Shown: positions 1 to 9,252 of the stretch, piece by piece
Position numbering within the stretch: the stretch's first letter is position 1
Layout: the number at the start of each line of letters is the position of its first letter
Assembly: GCA_963666805.2 (NCBI GenBank)
Contig: CAXXWR010000006.1
Span: forward strand, 1,116,001 to 1,180,000
DNA length: 64,000 nucleotides
Source: Fusibacter sp963666805
GTDB taxonomy: Bacteria > Bacillota > Clostridia > Peptostreptococcales > Acidaminobacteraceae
Reading direction: 5' to 3'
Translations under genes and position numbers: made by a program
Notes under the pieces: generated by a model
The model's input: only the letters and a program-made list of their open reading frames with translations
Databases searched by the model: none
Told to the model about the DNA's origin: nothing

Positions 1-68
1 TATTTTTTACATGATGGACACGATTAGATGATAATCGTTGTTTATGATAATACTACTGGAGGTGTAAT

Positions 69-1457
69 ATGCTTAATCAACAACTCGTTCATGATGTGCT
101 AGAAGCAGCACTGAGTCATGGCGGTGATTTTGCTGAATTATTTGTTGAGGATAGAATCAATTCAACTATTCAAATGATTCAAGGCAAAGTAGAAAACTCA
201 CTGTCAGGAAATGACTTTGGTGTGGGCATTCGTATTTTTAGTGGCACAAACAGTGTATATACTTACACAAACAATGCAGATAAAGCTAATTTGATTAGAG
301 TGGCGAAAGATGCATCTATCGCTCTTCAAGATGTGCCTAAAAATCTGCACTTTGATTTAGTACTGAGAAAACCAGAAATTATCCATCCGGTTTTAAAAAA
401 ACCTCAAGATATTTCTAAGACAGAAAAAATAGATTTAATGCGCAGAGGACATGTTGCTGCGAAACAATATAGTGATTTAATCGGACAAGTGGTAGTGACT
501 TACTTAGATTATAATCAAAAGGTTTTAATTGCCAACACTGAAGGAGTGTGGGCAGAAGATGACCGTACAAGAACACGTTACGTGATTAAGACCATTGCTA
601 ATAGTAATGGCAAAATGGAAACAGGCAGTATGGGAAAAGGCTCTGGTAAAGGATTTGAGCTTTACGATCAAATCAGTGTTGAAGATATTGCCAGAGAAGC
701 AGCAAGAGTATCTGTTACAATGCTTGATGCGAAACCTTCTCCAAGTGGTAAATTTCCTGTCATCATTGATAATAAATTTGGTGGCGTTATATTCCATGAG
801 GCTTGTGGACATGGCCTTGAAGCAACGAGTGTTGCCAAGGGAAACAGTGTTTTCGCTGGCAAATTAGGCGAAAAAATAGCAGCGGATTGTGTTAATGCAG
901 TTGATGATGGAACAGTGCCAAATGAGTGGGGTTCACTTAGTTTTGATGATGAAGGCACACCTACTCAAAGAAATGTACTCATTGAAAACGGCATATTAAA
1001 AGGTTACATGATAGACAGACTTAACGCACGTCGCATGAAAATGGATATTACAGGCTCATCAAGACGTCAATCTTATAGATATGCACCAACCTCTCGAATG
1101 ACCAACACTTACATTCTTGATGGTAAAGACAACTTTGAAGATATGGTATCAAGTATTGAAAATGGTGTATACGCCAAATACCTTGGCGGGGGTTCAGTGA
1201 ATACAGCAACAGGAGAATTTAATTTTGCGACCCAAGAAGCTTACCTTGTTAAAGACGGTAAAATTACAGAACCGGTTAAAGGGGCAACGCTTATTGGCAC
1301 TGGGCTTGAAATCCTTCAAAAAATTGAGATGGTAAGTCAAAATTTTGATTCTTCTGAAGGCATGTGTGGATCAGTGAGTGGATCAATTCCCGCTGGGCTA
1401 GGACAGCCGGCAATCAAAGTATCAGAAATAACGGTTGGCGGAAGAGAGGAGGCTTAA
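69..1457 (+). CDS. tldD: TldD family metalloprotease
   Basis: Zinc-dependent protease subunit of the TldD/PmbA family, which in other bacteria forms a TldD-TldE (PmbA) heterodimer that degrades unfolded peptides and processes modified peptides. The protein is 462 residues, the usual size. The metal-binding motif HEACGH lies at about residues 243-248, followed by the typical GKLGEKIAADCV segment near 269 and a Gly-rich C-terminal half. The ATG is preceded by GGAGGT at 59-64. The partner pmbA starts one base after the stop codon, so the two are clearly co-translated. The cytoplasmic location is inferred from the absence of a signal peptide. Function follows from the family; the natural substrate is unknown. 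Confidence 0.93.
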   Translation: MLNQQLVHDVLEAALSHGGDFAELFVEDRINSTIQMIQGKVENSLSGNDFGVGIRIFSGTNSVYTYTNNADKANLIRVAKDASIALQDVPKNLHFDLVLRKPEIIHPVLKKPQDISKTEKIDLMRRGHVAAKQYSDLIGQVVVTYLDYNQKVLIANTEGVWAEDDRTRTRYVIKTIANSNGKMETGSMGKGSGKGFELYDQISVEDIAREAARVSVTMLDAKPSPSGKFPVIIDNKFGGVIFHEACGHGLEATSVAKGNSVFAGKLGEKIAADCVNAVDDGTVPNEWGSLSFDDEGTPTQRNVLIENGILKGYMIDRLNARRMKMDITGSSRRQSYRYAPTSRMTNTYILDGKDNFEDMVSSIENGVYAKYLGGGSVNTATGEFNFATQEAYLVKDGKITEPVKGATLIGTGLEILQKIEMVSQNFDSSEGMCGSVSGSIPAGLGQPAIKVSEITVGGREEA

Positions 1458-1458
1458 T

Positions 1459-2796
1459 ATGACAATTGAAAAATTATTTGAACTTGGTAAAAAAGAAGGG
1501 TTTGAAGAACAGGAAGTCTATGAAGTTAACTCAGAATCCCTAGAAATTTCCGTTTTTGATGGTGAAATTGATAAATACAGCATGTCACAAGAAGGCGGTC
1601 TTTCTTACAGAGGACTCTTAAACAATAAGATGGGCTATTCTTATACAGAAAAAGTAGAAGATAGTACAATTGACATGCTCGTTGCAGAAGCCAAAGCCAA
1701 TGCAGAAATTATTGAATCAGAAGATAAAGTTTTTATTTTTAAAGGGAGTCCTCATTATAAGACGTTTGACCATTATAAAGCCTCTCTTAAAGAGAGACCT
1801 GTAAAAGATAAAATTGACTTCATGTTGGACCTTGAAAAGGCAATCAAAGAAGCTGACTCACGTGTAAAAAGTTTAGCTTATAATGGCTATAATGAAGTTA
1901 CTTTTTCAAAACATATTGCCAATACACATGGCCTTGATATTGCAGAGAAGAAAAACTTTTGTGTCGCTTATGCCATGGTAGTTGTTGAAGAAAAAGGTGA
2001 TACACGTACAGGAATGGGCGTGGATATTGGTGAAACATTTGAAGAACTCTCTATTGAAAAAATAGTCAAACAAGCAGTCGGAGAAGCTGTACAAATGTTA
2101 GGTGCAGAGCCGATTGCTTCTAAAAATATGCCAGTTGTCTTTAAAAATACTGTTTTTGCAGATTTGCTTTCAACTTTTATTGGTAACTACTCAGCAGAGA
2201 GTGTCCAAAAAGATTTGTCAAAACTCAAAGGCAAATTAGGTGAAAAAATCGCTGCTGATTGTGTAACTTTTGTAGATGATCCTCATATGGACAAGTCTTA
2301 TTTTGCAATGTCTTTTGATGCTGAAGGGGTTGCAACAAAACCCAAGAATATAATTGAAAATGGCGTGTTAAAGACTTATTTACACAATTTAAAAACGGCT
2401 AATATTGATGGTGTAGAATCAACAGGAAATGCTGCGAAAGGCGGTTTTAAAGGCACCATTTCGATTGCCCCTAATAATTTCTATTTAAAAGAAGGAACAC
2501 ATTCCTTTGAAGAAATTATTGGTTCAGTAGAAGATGGCATTTATCTTGTCAGCTTACAGGGCTTGCATGCAGGTGTTTCTTCTATTTCAGGTGACTTCTC
2601 ACTGCAGTGTTATGGTTATCAAATAGAGCAGGGAAAATTAACAAAACCAGTGAGTCAAATTACTGTTGCAGGTAACTATTATGAACTCTTAAATGACATT
2701 GAAATGGTAGGTAATGATTTAGAATTTTCATTTGCAGGATCTGATAGCGGATCACCAACAGTTAAAGTGAAATCTTTAGCGATTTCTGGAAAATAA
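1459..2796 (+). CDS. pmbA: PmbA/TldE family protein, partner of TldD
   Basis: Second subunit of the TldD/TldE protease. It shares with TldD the GKLGEKIAADCVTFVDD segment and the C-terminal beta-rich fold but lacks the HExxxH zinc motif, as is usual for TldE/PmbA, so it is the non-catalytic partner. The start is set at the ATG at 1459, which has GAGGAGG at 1446-1452; a longer reading frame beginning at TTG 1435 would overlap tldD and lacks its own ribosome-binding site. Length 445 residues, normal for the family. It is followed by a terminator at 2808-2838, so tldD-pmbA forms a two-gene unit. Confidence 0.92.
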   Translation: MTIEKLFELGKKEGFEEQEVYEVNSESLEISVFDGEIDKYSMSQEGGLSYRGLLNNKMGYSYTEKVEDSTIDMLVAEAKANAEIIESEDKVFIFKGSPHYKTFDHYKASLKERPVKDKIDFMLDLEKAIKEADSRVKSLAYNGYNEVTFSKHIANTHGLDIAEKKNFCVAYAMVVVEEKGDTRTGMGVDIGETFEELSIEKIVKQAVGEAVQMLGAEPIASKNMPVVFKNTVFADLLSTFIGNYSAESVQKDLSKLKGKLGEKIAADCVTFVDDPHMDKSYFAMSFDAEGVATKPKNIIENGVLKTYLHNLKTANIDGVESTGNAAKGGFKGTISIAPNNFYLKEGTHSFEEIIGSVEDGIYLVSLQGLHAGVSSISGDFSLQCYGYQIEQGKLTKPVSQITVAGNYYELLNDIEMVGNDLEFSFAGSDSGSPTVKVKSLAISGK

Positions 2797-2807
2797 ATAA
2801 TTAAGCG

Positions 2808-2838
2808 TGGGTGGAGTTAAATCTCCACCTATGTTTTT
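2808..2838 (+). terminator. Rho-independent terminator after pmbA
   Basis: GGTGGAG (2810-2816) pairs with CTCCACC (2823-2829) around a six-base loop, followed by a T-rich tract. It separates tldD-pmbA from tilS. Confidence 0.8.
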
Positions 2839-2900
2839 CTAAAAACAAATGAATCTCATGTCAGAAATATGTTAAAATGGTGTCGTAGGGGGAAATAATT

Positions 2901-4244
2901 TTGATCAACCAAATGAAAGCGACAATTGAGCAACATAATTTGATTCAAAAAAAAGATGTTATTGTTGTTGGATTGTCAGGGGGGCCAGATTCTCTAGCTA
3001 TGATGCAGGCACTGATTGAACTCAAAGAGACGTATGAAATCGACCTTATCGCAGTACATATTAATCATATGTTTAGAGGTGCACTTGCAGACGCGGATGA
3101 AGCCTTTGTAAAGGCGTTTTGTGAGTCAAAAGGGATTCGATGCTACGCATTCAGAGAACCGATTGAATCAATTGCACTTGAATCAGGCAAATCATTTGAA
3201 GAGACAGGTCGAGAACGGCGGTATGAGAGATTTAATCAAGTACTGAAAGAAGTTCAAGGTCACAAGATAGCTGTCGCACAAAATAAGAATGATGTTGTAG
3301 AAACATTTATGATTAATCTGATGCGAGGTGCGGGTATTGAAGGTCTTGCTTCAATAGATTATAGGCGTGGTCCTATCATTAGGCCATTATTAGATATTGA
3401 ACGTTCCAAAATTGAACAATTTTGTCGTGACAGAAATCTTTCACCTCAAATAGACCATACTAATCAGGAAAATGACTATACGCGCAATAAAATGCGCAAC
3501 ATTGTTTTACCATATTTGAAGGAGACGTTTAATCCTTCAATTATGGAAGTTTTATCAAGAACGATTGTAGTTATGAAAAAAGAAAAGATATTTTGGCAAC
3601 AATATGTTGAAAAATTGTTTGCTGAGTGTTGCTTTTGGGAAAAAGAAGAAATAGTGATAGAACTTTCGACTTTTGATAGAAAGACAGAAGCTGAAAAAGA
3701 TCATCTCTTAAGATATGTTATTGAATTACTCAGAGGCAACTTAGTCAATATTTCGTCGAGCACCATCCAATCAATTCATCAATTGACCCAAACAGGAACT
3801 TATATTTTGATTGACAGTGATTATATGGTGATGCGATCATACGATCAACTTATCTTTAAGCAAAAGGCAAAACAGAATAATGACATAGTCCAAACGCCGC
3901 GGCTTTATTGTAAGTGCGTAGATGTTAAAGAGGCTATACACTATTCTCGAAATAATCGACAAATTCATATTGATGCGGATCAGGTAAAGGGCAAACTTGC
4001 TTTTAGGCACAGACAAGCCGGAGACCGTATAAGACCATTGGGGATGAAGGGTAGTAAAAAAGTTAAAGATATATTAATTGATAAAAAAGTACCTCAGAAC
4101 CTTCGTGATGAGCTTTGGCTCTTAACCGATAGTGAAAAGATTATTTGGATTGAAGATATTGTCATCAATGAAAGCTGTAAAGTCACAAAGAACACAAAAA
4201 GTGTCATGATTATCGGATTTGTGGATATTGTTGAAATTCAGTAA
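2901..4244 (+). CDS. tilS: tRNA(Ile)-lysidine synthetase
   Basis: TilS uses ATP and lysine to convert C34 of the CAU-anticodon tRNA-Ile to lysidine, switching its decoding from AUG to AUA. The N-type PP-loop ATPase motif SGGPDS is at residues 26-31, followed by the family pattern HINHMFRG near residue 53 and the C-terminal TilS domain (RHRQAGDRIRPLG near 365). Length 447 residues is typical. The start is TTG at 2901, supported by GGGGGA at 2887-2892; the next ATG (2913) lies too far from that site. ftsH follows after 37 bases, the common Firmicute tilS-ftsH order, but the hpt gene often found between them is absent. Confidence 0.93.
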   Translation: MINQMKATIEQHNLIQKKDVIVVGLSGGPDSLAMMQALIELKETYEIDLIAVHINHMFRGALADADEAFVKAFCESKGIRCYAFREPIESIALESGKSFEETGRERRYERFNQVLKEVQGHKIAVAQNKNDVVETFMINLMRGAGIEGLASIDYRRGPIIRPLLDIERSKIEQFCRDRNLSPQIDHTNQENDYTRNKMRNIVLPYLKETFNPSIMEVLSRTIVVMKKEKIFWQQYVEKLFAECCFWEKEEIVIELSTFDRKTEAEKDHLLRYVIELLRGNLVNISSSTIQSIHQLTQTGTYILIDSDYMVMRSYDQLIFKQKAKQNNDIVQTPRLYCKCVDVKEAIHYSRNNRQIHIDADQVKGKLAFRHRQAGDRIRPLGMKGSKKVKDILIDKKVPQNLRDELWLLTDSEKIIWIEDIVINESCKVTKNTKSVMIIGFVDIVEIQ

Positions 4245-4281
4245 TTATGCTAAAATAATAAGATGTATAAGGAGGACAACT

Positions 4282-6288
4282 ATGAAAAATGGGTTGAAGG
4301 GCGCCTCGATATATATTGCAATATTCATTGGTATCTTGGTTATTGTAATGATGTCAGGCATCAATACGCAAAAGGTCACTGAACTTTCCTATAATGAGTT
4401 TGTAAACAATTTAGAAAATAATGCCATCACTCAAGTGAGCATAGATGGCAATAAAATTACAGGAGTATTAACCGATCAATCTCAATTCACGACTTATATT
4501 CCAAGTATGCTTGCTTACAAAACAGGGGAAATGATTGGTGATAAAGAAGCGCATCCGAACTTAAAAGTGATAGGATTAGCACCTGCAAATACACCATTCT
4601 TGTTTGAAATATTACCAACGATTATTATGGTGATTCTCATTGTAATATTCTGGTTTGTTTTTATGCAAAACTCTCAAGGTGGCGGATCAAAAGTGATGTC
4701 ATTTGGGCAAAACAAAGCTAAAATGGTTAAGGATGAAGGTCGTAAAATTACTTTTGATGACGTTGCAGGATTAAAAGAAGAAAAAGAAGAAATGAGTGAA
4801 ATTGTAGATTTCCTCAAACGTCCACGTAAATATTTAGCACTTGGTGCTAGAATTCCTAAAGGCATTTTAATGGTAGGCCCTCCAGGAACAGGTAAAACTT
4901 ATCTTTCACGTGCTTGTGCAGGTGAAGCAGGTGTACCATTTTATACAATCTCTGGTTCTGACTTTGTCGAAATGTTCGTTGGGGTTGGTGCTTCCAGAGT
5001 AAGAGATTTATTTAAAGAAGCGAAGAAAAATTCACCATGTATCGTCTTTATTGATGAAATTGATGCAGTAGGTCGTAAAAGAGGTGCAGGTTTAGGTGGC
5101 GGTCACGATGAACGTGAACAAACCCTTAATCAATTATTGGTTGAAATGGATGGCTTTGGTGATAATCAAGGAATTATCGTTATTGCTGCAACCAATAGAC
5201 CTGATATCTTAGACCCTGCACTTTTAAGACCGGGTCGTTTTGACAGACAGGTTATGGTGGGTGTTCCTGATTTAAGAGAAAGAGAAGCAATCTTAAAAGT
5301 ACATTGTAGAAATAAACCTGTAGCAGATGATGTTAACTTTGCAGTACTTGCACAAAGTACCCCAGGGTTTACACCAGCAGACCTTGAAAATGTAATGAAT
5401 GAAGCTGCGCTTTTATCGGCAAGACTTAATGATAAAGTGATTCGTATGTCTACCGTTAAAGATGCCATCACCAAAGTTATTGCCGGTGTCGAAAAGAAAA
5501 GTCGTATGGTGAGTGAAAAAGAAAGAAAATTGACGGCTTATCATGAAGCGGGACATGCTATTTTAGCAGAATTATTACCAGATTCAGACCCTGTACATCA
5601 AGTGACTATTATTCCACGTGGTCGTGCAGGCGGGTTTACAATGCAATTACCAGAAGAGGACAGAAGCTACGCTACTAAAAAAGGCATGGAAAGAGAAATT
5701 GTTATGCTTTTAGGTGGTCGAGTGGCAGAAAGTATTATCTTAGGTGATATCTCAACAGGTGCTCAAAATGACTTAAGTCGTGTGACAAAAGTGGCACGTG
5801 CTATGGTTACAAAATATGCCATGAGTGAAAACTTAGGTTCTATGAGCTATGATACTGAAGATGAAGTATTCTTAGGACGTGATTTTACATCTCAAAGAAA
5901 TTACTCTGAACACGTATCAGCTGAAATTGATAGAGAAGTAAGAAACATTGTTGATAAAGCATACGATGAAGCATACCGTCTTTTAGAAGAAAATATTGAT
6001 AAACTTCATGTAATTGCTAAAGCACTTCTTAAATATGAAACCATTAGTGGTGAAGAATTTAAAATTGCTTTTGCAGAAGGTTTAGATGCCCTTGATGAAA
6101 AAGTGGTTGTTGAAAATCAAAAACGTGAAGATGAAAGACGTTTAGCAAAAGAATTAGAAGACAGAGAACGTGAAGCATTTGACAAGTTAAACGAAAGACT
6201 TTCTGAAAATAAATCCGATCAATCTGATGCCGTAGAAAAAGAAGACAATCTATTTGCTGATGAAGAGAAGGATAATCAACAATCTTAA
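4282..6288 (+). CDS. ftsH: ATP-dependent zinc metalloprotease FtsH
   Basis: Membrane-anchored AAA+ protease that extracts and degrades membrane and regulatory proteins as a hexamer. Two N-terminal transmembrane segments flank an extracytoplasmic loop (roughly residues 6-28 and 107-130). The Walker A motif GPPGTGKT is at 199-206, Walker B VFIDEID follows, then the SRH region, and the zinc site HEAGH is at 421-425. The acidic, charged tail is normal. The start is the ATG at 4282 with GGAGGA at 4271; a longer frame from 4219 would add a segment overlapping tilS without support. 668 residues. Ends at a strong terminator. Confidence 0.96.
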   Translation: MKNGLKGASIYIAIFIGILVIVMMSGINTQKVTELSYNEFVNNLENNAITQVSIDGNKITGVLTDQSQFTTYIPSMLAYKTGEMIGDKEAHPNLKVIGLAPANTPFLFEILPTIIMVILIVIFWFVFMQNSQGGGSKVMSFGQNKAKMVKDEGRKITFDDVAGLKEEKEEMSEIVDFLKRPRKYLALGARIPKGILMVGPPGTGKTYLSRACAGEAGVPFYTISGSDFVEMFVGVGASRVRDLFKEAKKNSPCIVFIDEIDAVGRKRGAGLGGGHDEREQTLNQLLVEMDGFGDNQGIIVIAATNRPDILDPALLRPGRFDRQVMVGVPDLREREAILKVHCRNKPVADDVNFAVLAQSTPGFTPADLENVMNEAALLSARLNDKVIRMSTVKDAITKVIAGVEKKSRMVSEKERKLTAYHEAGHAILAELLPDSDPVHQVTIIPRGRAGGFTMQLPEEDRSYATKKGMEREIVMLLGGRVAESIILGDISTGAQNDLSRVTKVARAMVTKYAMSENLGSMSYDTEDEVFLGRDFTSQRNYSEHVSAEIDREVRNIVDKAYDEAYRLLEENIDKLHVIAKALLKYETISGEEFKIAFAEGLDALDEKVVVENQKREDERRLAKELEDREREAFDKLNERLSENKSDQSDAVEKEDNLFADEEKDNQQS

Positions 6289-6311
6289 ATATATGGACAA
6301 AGTATATAGAG

Positions 6312-6338
6312 AAGGAAGCCCTCGGGCTTCCTTTTTTG
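6312..6338 (+). terminator. Rho-independent terminator after ftsH
   Basis: GGAAGCC (6314-6320) pairs with GGCTTCC (6325-6331) and is followed by a run of six T residues. Confidence 0.9.
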
Positions 6339-6415
6339 CTATTCTTATAGTGAGAACCTATGGTACAATAGTAAAAAGATGAATAAAATGTAATGATTAA
6401 TTGAAGGAGGAGACA

Positions 6416-6808
6416 ATGAATCAATTAAAGGTAGGCGATCAATTTACATCTGAATTGATTGTTGAAGAAAAACACACTGCAGCAGCTTTTGGAAGTGGAG
6501 ACATTCTTGTGTTTTCAACACCTAATATGGTAGGGCTTATGGAAAATGCAGCCCTTAATTGTGCACAAGAAGGACTTGAAAAAGGCTTGTCCACTGTAGG
6601 CACCTTCTTAAACATAAAACATTCTGCTGCGACACCTGTAGGTATGAAAGTGAAAGCAATTGCAGAACTAACTGAAATAGAGGGTAAAAAATTAACATTT
6701 AAAGTAACTGCATATGATGAATTAGATCAAATAGGTTCCGGTACACATGGACGCTATATTATTGATTCGCAAAAATTTTTAGACAGAGTTAATCAAAAAT
6801 CTAAATAA
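6416..6808 (+). CDS. Hot-dog thioesterase, FlK-like
   Basis: Small hot-dog-fold protein of the fluoroacetyl-CoA thioesterase (FlK)-like family, expected to hydrolyse a short acyl-CoA thioester. Seen directly: 130 residues, the pattern FSTPNMVGLMENAA (about 32-45) followed by STVGTFLNIKHSAATPVGM, which is characteristic of this family (a catalytic Thr/Glu/His arrangement is known for FlK; the matching residues here would be around Thr, Glu and His in these segments). The ATG at 6416 has AAGGAGGAG immediately upstream; the longer frame starting TTG at 6401 lies within that site. It precedes the fumarase genes by 10 bases, so it is probably co-transcribed with them. The substrate is unknown. Confidence 0.75.
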   Translation: MNQLKVGDQFTSELIVEEKHTAAAFGSGDILVFSTPNMVGLMENAALNCAQEGLEKGLSTVGTFLNIKHSAATPVGMKVKAIAELTEIEGKKLTFKVTAYDELDQIGSGTHGRYIIDSQKFLDRVNQKSK

Positions 6809-6818
6809 GGAGCGATGA

Positions 6819-7661
6819 GTGAGAGAAATAGATGTCAAACAAATCAGAGATGAAGTAGCAAGAATGTGTATTGAGACCAACTATTTTATAGGGGAGGATA
6901 TCAAAAGTGCACTTGAGAAAAGTGCTCAAATAGAGACATCCCCAATTGGTAGGGCCATTGTAAAAGATATTCTGACCAATTCAGAAATCGCATGTTCAAA
7001 GGAAGTGCCGATTTGTCAAGATACTGGATTGACAGTGGTCTTTTTAGAAGTGGGGCAAGGCGTTTCATTAGTTGGTGGAGATTTAAAAGAGGCAGTTAAT
7101 GAAGGCATAAGAAGAGGCTATCAATCAGGTTATCTTCGAAAATCAGTTGTTGAAGATCCTCTTTTGAGGGTAAATACTAAAGACAATACGCCTGGAGTTA
7201 TTTATATTGATATTGTTCCTGGTGACCAGATTACCATTAAGCTTGCACCAAAAGGATTTGGAAGTGAAAATATGTCGCGGACCAAAATGCTTAAGCCATC
7301 TGAGGGAATTGAAGGCGTGAAAGCCTTTATTTTAGAAACTGTGAGACTGGCGGGGCCTAATCCTTGTCCGCCTATAGTGGTCGGCGTAGGAATTGGTGGG
7401 ACTATTGATAAAGCGACTCAACTTGCCAAGTATGCTCTTTTTAGGGATATAAGATCATCGAGTCAACGGGATCACATTAAAAAGCTAGAAGAAGAGCTTT
7501 TGCTAGAGATAAATGCTTTGGGGATTGGTCCACAGGGCTTGGGTGGTGATACAACGGCATTGGGAATTAATATTGAAGTTTTTCCAACCCATATTGCCGG
7601 ATTGCCAGTAGCCGTTAATATTAATTGTCATGCAACACGTCATCAGCAAGTGACCCTATAG
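6819..7661 (+). CDS. Class I fumarate hydratase, alpha subunit
   Basis: Alpha (iron-sulfur) subunit of a two-subunit class I fumarate hydratase or the related L(+)-tartrate dehydratase. It catalyses fumarate to malate (or the dehydration of a similar hydroxy-diacid) using a [4Fe-4S] cluster. Seen: the PICQDTGL motif (first cluster cysteine, near residue 67), the second conserved stretch NPCPPIVVGVGIGGT (about 185), and a C-terminal CHATRH. Length 280 residues is normal. The start is GTG at 6819 with TAAGGAG at 6806-6812. The beta subunit follows after nine bases. Malate/fumarate interconversion fits the succinate-propionate genes downstream. Fumarase versus tartrate dehydratase cannot be settled by eye. 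Confidence 0.88.
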   Translation: MREIDVKQIRDEVARMCIETNYFIGEDIKSALEKSAQIETSPIGRAIVKDILTNSEIACSKEVPICQDTGLTVVFLEVGQGVSLVGGDLKEAVNEGIRRGYQSGYLRKSVVEDPLLRVNTKDNTPGVIYIDIVPGDQITIKLAPKGFGSENMSRTKMLKPSEGIEGVKAFILETVRLAGPNPCPPIVVGVGIGGTIDKATQLAKYALFRDIRSSSQRDHIKKLEEELLLEINALGIGPQGLGGDTTALGINIEVFPTHIAGLPVAVNINCHATRHQQVTL

Positions 7662-7670
7662 GAGGCGTTT

Positions 7671-8222
7671 ATGTCAAAAATTAAAATAGAAACTCCCTTC
7701 ACCAATGAAGACGTGATGACTTTAAAAGCAGGAGATCAAGTGTTAATCTCTGGTACTCTTTACACAGGGAGAGATGCGGCTCATATGCGCATTGTTAAAG
7801 CATTAGAGCAAGACGAAAAAATACCATTTGAATTAGAAGGACAGGTGATTTACTATGTTGGGCCTGCACCTGCGAAGCCAGGTCAGATAATTGGTTCTTG
7901 TGGTCCGACAACAAGTTATAGAATGGATGACTTAACAGCGCCTTTACTCGACAGAGGCCTAAAGGGAATGATAGGCAAAGGGACGCGAAATCAAACTGTC
8001 ATAGAGAGTATGATTAAAAATCATGCTGTTTATTTTGCGGCGATTGGTGGTGCAGGTGCTCTCATTGCAAATAGCGTTCAATCAAGTGAGGTTATTGCTT
8101 ATGAAGACCTCGGAGCAGAGGCGGTTAGAAAACTAACGGTAGAGGATTTTCCTGCTATAGTTGTGATTGATTCAAAGGGCAATAATCTTTATGAGACAGA
8201 GCCAGCAAAGTATCGCAAGTGA
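7671..8222 (+). CDS. Class I fumarate hydratase, beta subunit
   Basis: Beta subunit of the split class I fumarase/tartrate dehydratase, completing the active site made with the alpha subunit just upstream. Seen: the N-terminal LKAGDQVLISGTLYTGRDAAHMR pattern, the YVGPAPAKPGQIIGSCGPTTSYRMD segment (about 60-85), and GKGTRNQ followed by FAAIGGAGALIA. 183 residues, as expected. The ATG at 7671 is preceded by AGGAGG. The pair would interconvert malate and fumarate in the reductive arm leading to succinate. Confidence 0.88.
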   Translation: MSKIKIETPFTNEDVMTLKAGDQVLISGTLYTGRDAAHMRIVKALEQDEKIPFELEGQVIYYVGPAPAKPGQIIGSCGPTTSYRMDDLTAPLLDRGLKGMIGKGTRNQTVIESMIKNHAVYFAAIGGAGALIANSVQSSEVIAYEDLGAEAVRKLTVEDFPAIVVIDSKGNNLYETEPAKYRK

Positions 8223-8337
8223 AGCCAAATGCATAATGGGAATGATGGATAGGCTTAAATGATAATTTAAATAAAATCAATAATCAAGATAAGGGGAAAA
8301 ACCCTTTAAAAACATATATGAGATTGGAGGTGGCCAA

Positions 8338-8922
8338 ATGTTAACAAAGCAATATTATAATGTACATGCTTCAGAATTTATTGAAAGTACCTTTAATGTT
8401 GATTTAAGGCCAATATATACTATTTTTGAATCCTATTTGGAACCCGGACAAAAAATTCTGGACATAGGGTTTGGATCAGGAAGAGACACGCTACATTTTA
8501 CGAAACAAGGTTATGTTACCGTCTCTATTGATTACGCAGAGGAAATTGTAAATCGGGGTAAGAATTTACTCAACACAGAGGTGTTACATGTAGACTTCAG
8601 GGATATGAAATATGAAAATGAGTTTCATGCAATATGGGCGAGTGCTGTATTTCTACACTTTAATGAAGACGTTATTATAGATGCACTCAATAAGTGTTAT
8701 AGAGCGATGAAAACCGATGGTGTCATTTATTTATCCTTTAAATATGGAGAAAAAGAAAGTTTTAGACATGGTCGATTTTTTAATGATTTTGATGAAGACA
8801 AATTCAATCATCTTTTGAAGCAAGTAGACGGTTTTGAATGTGACAAAATGTGGGTCACTGAAGACATGAGACCGAGCAAAAAAGGAAGACATTGGTTAAA
8901 TGTCATTTTAAAAAAAGTATAA
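8338..8922 (+). CDS. Class I SAM-dependent methyltransferase
   Basis: Small-molecule-type methyltransferase of the Rossmann class. The SAM-binding motif I, ILDIGFGSGRD, is near residues 40-50, with the acidic residue ending beta-2 (SIDYAEE, about 65) and a post-I motif; LHVDFRDM and IWASAVFLHF match later motifs. 194 residues, no membrane segment. The ATG has GGAGG at about 8326. It lies 115 bases after the fumarase genes and is followed by a weak terminator, so it may be an independent gene. The substrate cannot be deduced. Confidence 0.8.
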   Translation: MLTKQYYNVHASEFIESTFNVDLRPIYTIFESYLEPGQKILDIGFGSGRDTLHFTKQGYVTVSIDYAEEIVNRGKNLLNTEVLHVDFRDMKYENEFHAIWASAVFLHFNEDVIIDALNKCYRAMKTDGVIYLSFKYGEKESFRHGRFFNDFDEDKFNHLLKQVDGFECDKMWVTEDMRPSKKGRHWLNVILKKV

Positions 8923-8957
8923 AAGCAATCATTTTAAATGAATTGTTATAAAAGGTA

Positions 8958-8992
8958 AACAGTCACGTTATTTGATGGGGCTGTTTTTTTGT
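8958..8992 (+). terminator. Probable weak terminator after the methyltransferase
   Basis: AACAG pairs with CTGTT across a loop of about 19 bases, followed by seven T residues. The short stem makes this only a moderate prediction. Confidence 0.5.
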
Positions 8993-9108
8993 GCGTTTGA
9001 TTGATTGGATAGGGCGTGAATAGGTTATATTTTAAATAGGATTCTCAAAGTGTAAATGGCTTTAGAATAAGACCTAAGTAAGGGAAAGTGCAAGATTACT
9101 TGCAAAAA

Positions 9109-9230
9109 GACCATTGGCGGGTCTATGAGAGACTTATTTTAAAAAAAGTATACAATTATACTTTGAAAGAAATACACCATTTCAAATGCTTTTATGGTAT
9201 TCTAAGAGAAGTAAAAGACCATTGGTGGTC
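9109..9230 (+). promoter_or_regulatory. Repeat-rich leader upstream of the methylmalonyl-CoA mutase operon
   Basis: The 330-base gap 8923-9252 holds no plausible gene. It contains two similar hairpin motifs, GACCATTGGCGGGTC (9109-9123) and GACCATTGGTGGTC (9217-9230), and between them a perfect inverted repeat AAAGTATA-caat-TATACTTT (9145-9164). The second motif ends 23 bases before the mutase start codon and just before its AGGAGG. These look like operator or leader-RNA elements controlling the operon; the binding factor is unknown. Confidence 0.5.
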
Positions 9231-9252
9231 ATACTAAAGGAGGATATAAAAG

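Noticed and set aside
4219..4281. An extended N-terminus for FtsH beginning inside tilS
   Set aside because: The segment lacks a ribosome-binding site and FtsH normally begins at the hydrophobic signal after the ATG at 4282.
6401..6415. TTG start for the hot-dog thioesterase
   Set aside because: The codons fall in the ribosome-binding site of the ATG at 6416.
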